Positions 1-5,541 of a stretch of 8,017 nt of DNA are shown here, piece by piece. Below the pieces are notes generated by a model, which was given only the letters and a program-made list of their open reading frames with translations, did no database searches and was not told where the DNA came from. How positions within the stretch are numbered: the first letter of the stretch is position 1; every line of letters starts with the position of its first letter. The stretch comes from Actinomycetales bacterium. Lineage in GTDB: Bacteria; Actinomycetota; Actinomycetes; Actinomycetales; BWSM-131. Both the position numbers and the translations under genes were made by a program. Where the stretch lies: contig JASBSH010000424.1 of assembly GCA_030149025.1 (NCBI GenBank), positions 1 through 8,017 of the forward strand, given 5' to 3'.

Positions 1-376
1 GCGTCGAGCCCCCGCGTGACGAGAGTGGTCAGCGCCGGCCCGTTGTCGCCGTCCAGCGCCCGGGGGCCGGCCGCGGTGATGCGGTCCAGGACCGCGGCGC
101 GAAGCTCGCCGATCACCCGGATCGCGGCCCGGTGAGCGAAACGCTCCTGGACCCAGGCCAGTCCGGCCCGGGCGGCCACCACCAGGACCAACAGCGCGGC
201 GGGACGGACCACGGATGCTGCGGGGGCGCCGTCCGACACGACCGCTGCTAGCGCGCCGGCGAGGAGCAGGGCCTGGACGACGACCAGCGCCGCCACCCCG
301 ATCTGGCAGGCGGCCGCCAGCAGCACCCAGTGGCGAGCGGACTTCGCGTGCCGGAGCAGCCGCGGGTCGAGTGGCT

Positions 377-380
<4 letters not shown>
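1..380 (-). CDS. cydD: CydD (or CydDC fusion) ABC exporter subunit, N-terminal part
   Basis: Partial gene: its start is at 380 and the rest lies beyond the left edge, leaving 126 codons. CydDC is an inner-membrane ABC exporter that moves thiol reductants (glutathione, cysteine) or handles heme, and is needed to assemble cytochrome bd. The visible part begins KPLDPRLLRHAKSARHW and carries two hydrophobic stretches (about residues 17-46 and 58-70), followed by WVQERFAHRAAIRVIGELR, the cytoplasmic extension typical of type I ABC exporter membrane domains in the CydD family. The ATPase domain is outside the window, so a separate cydD cannot be told from a Streptomyces-type cydCD fusion. The GTG start overlaps the TGA stop of cydB by 4 nt (GTGA), indicating translational coupling in one operon. 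The family call rests on both the N-terminal sequence and the position after cydAB. Confidence 0.88.
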
Positions 381-1423
<1,043 letters not shown>

Positions 1424-1429
1424 GGTGGT

Positions 1430-1435
1430 CTCCTC
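1430..1435 (-). promoter_or_regulatory. Ribosome binding site of cydB
   Basis: GAGGAG on the minus strand, six bases before the GTG codon at 1423. It fixes the cydB start at GTG, giving the expected MDLPVVWFLL N terminus, and lies in the 22-nt gap after the cydA stop. Confidence 0.8.
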
Positions 1436-1445
1436 GAACGGCGTG

Positions 1446-2882
1446 TCAGTAGGCGAACGCGAGCGGCGCGTCCTCGTCGTCGCCCAGCGGGTCGGCCGGC
1501 TTCTCGTCGGGCAGTCCTTGGGCGGCGTAGCGGCGCATCAGCTTGAACCAGACAACGGCGAGGGCGCCGTACACGACGGTGAAGGTCACGAGGGAGAGGG
1601 CGACCATCCAGGCCGGGTTGCCGGACACACCGTCCGCCGTGAGCAACCAGACGCCGTCGACTCCGGTGGGATTCGGTACCACGACCCAGGGCTGGCGGCC
1701 CATCTCGGTGAAGATCCAGCCGAACGTGTTGGCCAGGAACGGTGCCGGGATCGCGAGCAGCGCGAGCTTCGCGAGCCATTCCTGCTTCGGCAGTCGGCCC
1801 TTGCGGGTGAGCCACAGGCCCGCCACGGCCAGCGCGGCAGACAGGGCGCCGAAGCCGATCATCAGCCGGAAGCTCCAGTACGTGATGGGCAGGATCGGCA
1901 CGTAGTCGCCGGGGCCGTACTTGGCGGTGTACTGGTCCTGCAGCTCGCGGACGCCTTCGAGCGTGGCGCCTGGATCGCCGGTCGCCATCCAGGCCGTCAC
2001 TCCGGGGATGGTGATCTGCTTGACGTCGCAGCGGTTCTCGAGGTCCCCGATGGCGAAGACGCTGAACCCCGGGCCGGCCTCGGTCTCGCACAGGGCCTCG
2101 GCGGCGGCCATCTTCATCGGCTGCTGCTGGAACATCAGGCGGGCCTGCCAGTCGCCGCTGACGGCGACGCCGACACCCGCGATAAGGACGGCGGCAAGCC
2201 CCAGGTGGACGGCGGTACGCCAGGTCCGTGCCTCCGTCTCGTCCCCCTTCTGCGCCTTGCGGACCATCCACCAGGTCGCGATGCCGGCGACGAAGGTGCC
2301 GCCCACGAGCAGGGAGCCGAAGACCGTGTGCGGGAAGGCGGCGAGAGTCGTGTTGTTCGTCAGGAGCGCCCAGATGCTCTCGAGCTCGGCGCGACCGGTC
2401 TCGGGGTTGAAGCGGACGCCGACCGGGTGCTGCATGAACGAGTTGGCGGCGAGGATGAAGTAGGCGCTGGCCCACGTGGCGGCGGCCACCGCCCAGATGC
2501 AGGCCAGGTGGATGACGCGGGGGAGCCGGTCCCAGCCGAAGATCCAGAGGCCGAGGAACGTCGACTCGACGAAGAACGCCGCGAGGCCCTCGATCGCCAG
2601 CGGCGCGCCGAAGACGTCGCCGACGAAGCGGGAATACTCGCTCCAGTTCATGCCGAACTGGAACTCCTGCACGAGGCCGGTGACGACGCCGATGGCGAAG
2701 TTGATCAGCAGGAGCTTGCCGAAGAACTTCGTCATGCGGAACCACCGCTCGTCACCGGTGCGGTGCCAGATCGTCTGCATGATCGCGACGAGCGGCGCGA
2801 GACCGATCGTGAGCGGCACGAAAAGGAAGTGGTAGACGGTCGTCACGCCGAACTGCAGGCGTGCCAGGTCCAGGGCATCCAT
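1446..2882 (-). CDS. cydA: Cytochrome bd quinol oxidase subunit I
   Basis: CydA binds the hemes b558, b595 and d and oxidises quinol in the cytoplasmic membrane. At 478 residues it is the short Q-loop form, close to mycobacterial CydA and shorter than the E. coli protein. By family comparison the functional residues are present: His18 (heme b595 ligand), Glu98 and Glu106 (proton path and heme d/b595 region), and His185 and Met341 (heme b558 ligands; Met341 is in YWSFRLM). Lys257 and Glu262 in the Q loop (QPMKMAAAE) match E. coli Lys252 and Glu257. GRQPWVVVPNPTG (395-407) is highly conserved. Cys265 and Cys285 lie in the Q loop where mycobacterial CydA has been reported to form a disulfide; this is inferred here. 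The ATG at 2882 gives the canonical MDALDLARLQFG start, although no strong Shine-Dalgarno is visible. First gene of the cydABD operon; a Rex-like site lies about 60 nt upstream. Confidence 0.98.
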   Translation of the reverse strand: MDALDLARLQFGVTTVYHFLFVPLTIGLAPLVAIMQTIWHRTGDERWFRMTKFFGKLLLINFAIGVVTGLVQEFQFGMNWSEYSRFVGDVFGAPLAIEGLAAFFVESTFLGLWIFGWDRLPRVIHLACIWAVAAATWASAYFILAANSFMQHPVGVRFNPETGRAELESIWALLTNNTTLAAFPHTVFGSLLVGGTFVAGIATWWMVRKAQKGDETEARTWRTAVHLGLAAVLIAGVGVAVSGDWQARLMFQQQPMKMAAAEALCETEAGPGFSVFAIGDLENRCDVKQITIPGVTAWMATGDPGATLEGVRELQDQYTAKYGPGDYVPILPITYWSFRLMIGFGALSAALAVAGLWLTRKGRLPKQEWLAKLALLAIPAPFLANTFGWIFTEMGRQPWVVVPNPTGVDGVWLLTADGVSGNPAWMVALSLVTFTVVYGALAVVWFKLMRRYAAQGLPDEKPADPLGDDEDAPLAFAY

Positions 2883-2914
2883 GTCGCGGAGACTAGGAAG
2901 CGTTTTCGACGCCG

Positions 2915-2936
2915 ACCCGGGACCTAAGGCCCGGGT
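2915..2936 (-). promoter_or_regulatory. GC-rich inverted repeat in the cydA leader
   Basis: Perfect 7-bp arms ACCCGGG (2915-2921) and CCCGGGT (2930-2936) around an 8-nt centre, 33 nt from the cydA start codon. If transcription starts upstream of it, it would form a stable hairpin in the cydA leader. Otherwise it may be a protein-binding site at the promoter. It has no T-tract and is not placed as a terminator. Function is not known. Confidence 0.4.
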
Positions 2937-2940
2937 GGCC

Positions 2941-2956
2941 CGTGACGCGTTTCACC
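2941..2956. promoter_or_regulatory. Candidate Rex (redox repressor) operator of cydABD
   Basis: The 16-mer CGTGACGCGTTTCACC has GTGA and TCAC half-sites separated by 6 nt, the spacing of the Streptomyces Rex operator TGTGAAC-N3-TTCACA. On either strand, 9 of the 13 defined positions match. Its place, 59 to 74 nt upstream of cydA, is where Rex controls cyd operons in Streptomyces: it represses when NAD+ is high and releases when NADH rises under low oxygen. The match is imperfect and rex is not in the window, so this is a hypothesis. Confidence 0.5.
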
Positions 2957-3184
2957 CCCCCCGTCTGCGGTGATCATGAAATCCCGGTTCAGCTATCCAG
3001 CTGGCGTTCTCACTACGGGGAGCATCACTGCGGAATCCCCAGCGTTCGTCAGCATCTGCGCGGGCATGGACCGAACAGCCGTCGTCACAGACGCTGACGG
3101 ACACCGGTTAGCCGAGGCCGCGCCCCTGATACGTGTGGGCCAGTGGCGTGGGGAGCGCGGAAGGATTATCCGATCGGGTGCGCT

Positions 3185-3200
3185 GGTTGAACCATCAACC
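3185..3200. promoter_or_regulatory. Operator-like palindrome upstream of the NAD(P)-binding oxidoreductase
   Basis: Perfect 6-bp arms GGTTGA (3185-3190) and TCAACC (3195-3200) flank ACCA. The repeat ends 9 nt before the GAGGAGG ribosome binding site and 24 nt before the ATG, the place of a repressor site overlapping the promoter or transcript start. No matching regulator gene lies in the window. It is too short to be a strong terminator. Confidence 0.4.
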
Positions 3201-3209
3201 TACGTAACC

Positions 3210-3216
3210 GAGGAGG
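3210..3216 (+). promoter_or_regulatory. Ribosome binding site deciding the oxidoreductase start
   Basis: GAGGAGG lies 8 nt before the ATG at 3225. It sets that ATG as the start, although the frame is open for a further 85 codons upstream to an ATG at 2970. Confidence 0.85.
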
Positions 3217-3224
3217 AAGTGCGA

Positions 3225-3863
3225 ATGTCGACGATCGTCGTGTTCGGCGGGACCGGGTACACCGGCGGCAACATCGTCCGTGAGGCCGCGTCGCGGGATC
3301 ACCAGGTGATCGCCGTGAGCCGGTCCGAGCCCCAGGAGCCCGTCCCGGGCGTGCGTTACGAAGTCGGCACGGTCGAGGATGTCGCCCCCCGCGTCGTCCC
3401 GGGCGCGGACGTCGTTGTGGCCGCACTGTCCCCGCGAGGCGACATGGCCGGCCGTCTCGTAGACGCATACGACGAGGTCGCGCGACTGTCGGCGACGGCT
3501 GGTGCGCGCTACGTGCAGATTGGCGGCTTCAGCTCACTGCGACCGGCGCCTGACCAGCCTCGCTTCGTCGAGGGTGAGATCCCTGAGCCCTACCGTGCGG
3601 AGGCTCTGGAGGGCGAGGCAACCCGAGTACTGCTCGCGGAGCGGGCGCCGGACGAACTTGACTGGGTCTTCGTGAGCCCTGCGGGCGGCTACGGCTCGTT
3701 TGCGCCGGGCGAGCGGACCGGGGCGTACCGGGTGGGCGGAGAGATCGCACTGTTTGACGCCGATGGGGAGTCGAACATCTCCGGCGCCGACTTCGCTCTC
3801 GCGATCGTCGACGAGATCGAGCAGCCCACCCACCACCGAGAGCACATCGGTATCGCCTACTGA
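3225..3863 (+). CDS. NAD(P)-binding oxidoreductase, NmrA/COG2910-like (putative NADH-flavin reductase family)
   Basis: A 212-residue Rossmann-fold protein of the atypical short-chain dehydrogenase group, annotated in many genomes as NAD(P)H-binding protein or putative NADH-flavin reductase. The N terminus MSTIVVFGGTGYTGGNIV has the glycine-rich GxxGxxG dinucleotide motif at residues 9-15, and EAASRDHQVIAVSRS continues into the second strand where the cofactor phosphate or ribose is usually read. Later family blocks are YVQIGGFSSLR (about 103-113), LDWVFVSPAGGYGSFAPGERTGAYRVGG (about 145-172) and SNISGADFALAIVDEIEQP near the C terminus, which ends HIGIAY. Length is normal for the family. The physiological substrate is unknown. 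It is transcribed away from cydA, alone, and converges on the minus-strand pair to its right. A palindrome (3185-3200) suggests a local repressor. Such genes are often controlled by HxlR-type regulators, but none is present here. Confidence 0.85.
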   Translation: MSTIVVFGGTGYTGGNIVREAASRDHQVIAVSRSEPQEPVPGVRYEVGTVEDVAPRVVPGADVVVAALSPRGDMAGRLVDAYDEVARLSATAGARYVQIGGFSSLRPAPDQPRFVEGEIPEPYRAEALEGEATRVLLAERAPDELDWVFVSPAGGYGSFAPGERTGAYRVGGEIALFDADGESNISGADFALAIVDEIEQPTHHREHIGIAY

Positions 3864-3926
3864 GGGTCGGACGGGCCAGCGGGACTCGCGGGATGGATGC
3901 GTGGTGTTCGCAGTCCGCGGCCAAGA

Positions 3927-3984
3927 CGGTTCCGCGGAACTCGCCAGTCTCGGATTCTGAGATAACCACGGTTCCGCGGGATTG
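3927..3984. repeat. Bipartite palindromic repeat, copy 1
   Basis: Layout: CGGTTCCGCGGAAC (3927-3940), a 28-nt centre, then CGGTTCCGCGGG (3969-3980) and a degenerate tail to 3984. The centre holds TCTCGG-ATT-CTGAGA (3948-3962), which can form a small stem with one G-T pair. The outer modules can pair with each other (CCGCGGAAC 3932-3940 with GTTCCGCGG 3971-3979) or fold on themselves. Compared with copy 2 at 4433, about 42 of 54 positions agree with no gap, and the conserved ones fall in the outer modules and the TCTC/GAGA arms. It lies between two convergent genes and touches the stop of the GIY-YIG-like gene (3987). No T-tract follows on either strand, so a classical terminator is unlikely, though a bidirectional transcript-end structure is possible. 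Confidence 0.8.
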
Positions 3985-3986
3985 GG

Positions 3987-4399
3987 CTAGTCCGGGCGGC
4001 GACGGAGATGAAGAAGGATCGGGGCCACGATGCTTGCGAACTCCTCCGCTCGTCCGGCGCGCCCGGCATGCGGCCCGTCTCCGACGTAGGACGCGGCCAG
4101 CATGTCGGTGTCGTCGAGCTGGCGAATGAGCTCCTCCTTCGCCTCCCGCCTGCTACGTGATCGGGCAGCCGGAAGGCGACCACGTCGAGTGCCTCTCCCA
4201 TGGCCCCGCCATAGCGATGACGGACCCGGGCAATCGCTGGATCGTCTCCGTGAAGGTGCAGCCAGGTGCGCAGAGCGGGAGGGGCGTCCGTGCTGCCGAC
4301 GTAGACCACTCGGCCGTCGTCGGCGTGGCGCCAGACGTACAGCCATGAACCTGCGTCCACGATCTCGCCCCCACGAACCTTGATTCGCACAACTTCCAA
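3987..4399 (-). pseudogene. Small GIY-YIG-like protein, split by a frameshift
   Basis: Read across one frameshift, this is a protein of about 136 residues. The first frame starts at TTG 4399, preceded by AGGAGG at a 6-nt spacing, and gives MEVVRIKVRGGEIVDAG, then SWLYVWRHADDGRVVYVGST and ALRTWLHLH. This resembles the GIY-YIG nuclease fold, with LYV for GIY (Tyr21), VYVGST for YIG (Tyr33, Gly35) and a following Arg44. After LPDHV (about 4154) homology-like sequence continues in another frame as REAKEELIRQLDDTDML and ASYVGDG to a TAG at 3987. Restoring one base between about 4145 and 4158 would join the two as a continuous protein. Without it, the first frame runs on as basic low-complexity sequence to 3857. 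The assignment comes from motif reading only, and nuclease activity is not implied. It follows the comB-like gene on the same strand and is bracketed by the two repeat copies. A sequencing error is an alternative to real decay. Confidence 0.6.
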
Positions 4400-4405
4400 T
4401 GCCGG

Positions 4406-4411
4406 CCTCCT
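4406..4411 (-). promoter_or_regulatory. Ribosome binding site supporting a TTG start
   Basis: AGGAGG on the minus strand, six bases before TTG at 4399. It supports TTG as the start of the GIY-YIG-like gene; no ATG or GTG fits as well. Confidence 0.75.
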
Positions 4412-4431
4412 CTCGCGTGAAGGGAACGGAG

Positions 4432-4490
4432 GCGGTTCCGCGGAACCGCGTTGTCTCGAATGATGAGAAATCCACGGTTCCGCAGAACCG
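4432..4490. repeat. Bipartite palindromic repeat, copy 2
   Basis: Begins with the perfect 18-bp palindrome GCGGTTCCGCGGAACCGC (4432-4449) and ends with CGGTTCCGCAGAACCG (4475-4490), perfect 6-bp arms around CGCA. The two modules are 25 nt apart, and the sequence between them has the conserved TCTCG...TGAGA arms (4454-4468). Module spacing is identical to copy 1 (28 nt between the equivalent edges), so both derive from one element in the same orientation, 506 bp apart. It lies 13 nt after the stop of the comB-like gene and upstream of the ribosome binding site of the GIY-YIG-like gene. Long-range pairing between modules (GCGGAACCG with CGGTTCCGC) would give a hairpin enclosing the small inner stem. 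Confidence 0.85.
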
Positions 4491-4503
4491 GGAGACGTTC
4501 GGC

Positions 4504-5266
4504 TTACTCCTCAGAGGGGCGATCTTGCCGGACGAACCAGCCGTCAGTCAGCACGCCGACCGCATCCGACACGTCCTGCTCCACAGCGATGTCGACGTCC
4601 TCAGCGAAGCCGCGCTCGATGAGCTCGACTCCTGAGGCACACTGCCGCACCGCCTTGGCGACCGAAGGCGTGACTTCGAAGGCGGCTCGTGCCGCGGCAG
4701 CCTCGGGCGAGAGCGTGAGTGCCTTGCCTGTCGCGAGGGCCGCGATGACCGCACCCGCGCCGAGATTATCCTCAAGAGCGGGACGCAGCGACCCGTCCGG
4801 CCAACGCTCACCTGCGGCAATCACCGCAACACTGTCTTCGGTGCTCCGCAGCCGCCGCCCGACCCACGCGGCTACTGCGGCGGCGTTACGCAATGACGCA
4901 GCCACCGACCATGAACATGAACCTGTAGCGCCGACCGCATTGGCGACCGCCGCACCGTTGGGGGAAGGCAGCACCAGTCGCTCCGGAGGCGGCCCTGCGA
5001 GCAACGACGACGGCGACAACGACCACGGCCGTTCCGGCGTCACCGCGCTCCGTCCCACTGCCAGGGTGCTCCGCGAACTTCCCCGCTCCCGCGTCACCTG
5101 AGCGCATCGGATAGACCGCCGTGCCGCGCTCCACCGCCACGGTCACCGTCGTCGTGAACGACAGGACGTCGACGAGGATCGAACTGGCAGTCGCCTGTCG
5201 CCTAGCAGTCTCGGCTCCCCAGTCGAACCGGATGCGGTAACCGTCCTGGTCCCAGGGGCTCGCCAT
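4504..5266 (-). pseudogene. comB: ComB-like 2-phosphosulfolactate phosphatase, split by a frameshift
   Basis: ComB hydrolyses 2-phosphosulfolactate to sulfolactate, a step of coenzyme M synthesis in methanogens; homologues occur in many bacteria that lack that pathway, where the role is unclear. The N-terminal part starts at ATG 5266 (MASPWDQDGYRIRFDWG) and carries the family segment SILVDVLSFTTTVTVAVERG (residues 29-48) up to AVYPMRSGDA. The rest is in another frame from about 5070 to TAA at 4504: STLAVGR, LSPSSL, ERLVLPSPNGAAVA, a block with SLRNAAAVAAWV, VIAAGERWPDGSLRPALEDNLGAGA, then SGVELIERGFAEDVDIA and the C-terminal VLTDGWF. Joined, it is about 250 residues, the usual family length. 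The frames must change between about 5098 and 5070, near GCGGGGAAG and CACCCTGG, so a one-base indel is likely. The ATG has no clear ribosome binding site, and the frame stays open upstream to 5368. Real decay, sequencing error or recoding cannot be told apart here. Confidence 0.72.
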
Positions 5267-5392
5267 CGCGTGACCATGCCAGAGGAAGGGCCCACACTTC
5301 GTCCAACCGGTCGTGATGCGTCGGTAGGTGGGGGCTCCCTCGAGAATGTTCGCCACCTGCCAACGCAAGGCGGGTAGGTGGACCGGCCCGGC

Positions 5393-5410
5393 GCGGTTCC
5401 GCGGAACCGC
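5393..5410. repeat. Solo palindrome of the GGTTCCGCGGAACC family
   Basis: A perfect 18-bp palindrome, identical to the left module of copy 2 (4432-4449), without the TCTC/GAGA centre or a clear second module; GGAACTGCGG on the minus strand next to it (5413-5422) may be a remnant. It lies between the divergent comB-like gene and smc, about 130 nt before smc. Confidence 0.75.
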
Positions 5411-5527
5411 CCCGCAGTTCCACAGCCCACCAACTCCCCGCCGCTAAGGTGGCGCGGTCGCGCGCACGCGCAGAACCGCGGCGCCCAACCAGCACGCGAC
5501 GAGCATCAGCAGGCCGGAAGCCAGGCA

Positions 5528-5532
5528 GGGAG
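5528..5532 (+). promoter_or_regulatory. Probable ribosome binding site of smc
   Basis: GGGAG, 9 nt before the GTG codon at 5542. It is a moderate match, but there is no other start nearby that gives the conserved KTLTLKGFKSFA N terminus. Confidence 0.5.
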
Positions 5533-5541
5533 TCAGCGCAG

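Larger units (their letters stand above)
2883..3224. other. Divergent intergenic region between cydA and the oxidoreductase gene
   Basis: 342 nt between two divergent starts, so it must hold the control of both. From the cydA side it contains a GC-rich inverted repeat (2915-2936), a Rex-like palindrome (2941-2956) and a run of eight C residues just after it. From the right it contains the palindrome GGATTATCC (3163-3171), an operator-like inverted repeat (3185-3200) and a strong ribosome binding site. The middle part, about 2970-3160, looks less GC-rich than the flanking genes and shows no gene I can recognise. No convincing -35/-10 pair could be assigned. Confidence 0.6.
5267..5541. other. 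Intergenic region between the comB-like gene and smc
   Basis: 275 nt between two divergent starts. It holds the solo palindrome at 5393-5410. TAAGGT at 5445-5450 could be a -10 element (TAnnnT) for smc, but no well-spaced -35 is seen, so this is weak. The minus-strand frame of the comB-like gene stays open up to 5368, giving 34 more codons that resemble nothing known to me. No RNA gene was recognised. Confidence 0.45.

Noticed and set aside
2970..3224. 85-codon in-frame N-terminal extension of the oxidoreductase
   Set aside because: The family Rossmann motif begins at the ATG at 3225, which has a strong GAGGAGG. The extension resembles nothing and would cover the promoter region.
3927..3984. 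Rho-independent terminator
   Set aside because: GC-rich hairpin potential but no T-tract on either strand. Kept as a repeat, with transcript-end function only as a hypothesis.
3927..4490. CRISPR array
   Set aside because: Only two units, internally palindromic, 506 bp apart with a gene between them; no regular short spacers or cas genes.
5267..5368. Upstream start of the comB-like gene at 5368
   Set aside because: The 34 extra residues have no family resemblance and no ribosome binding site. ATG 5266 gives the expected short lead into YRIRFDWG, though the true start remains uncertain.
3864..5541. Insertion sequence or integrated element
   Set aside because: No transposase or integrase fragments, no terminal inverted repeats with target duplication, no tRNA attachment site.
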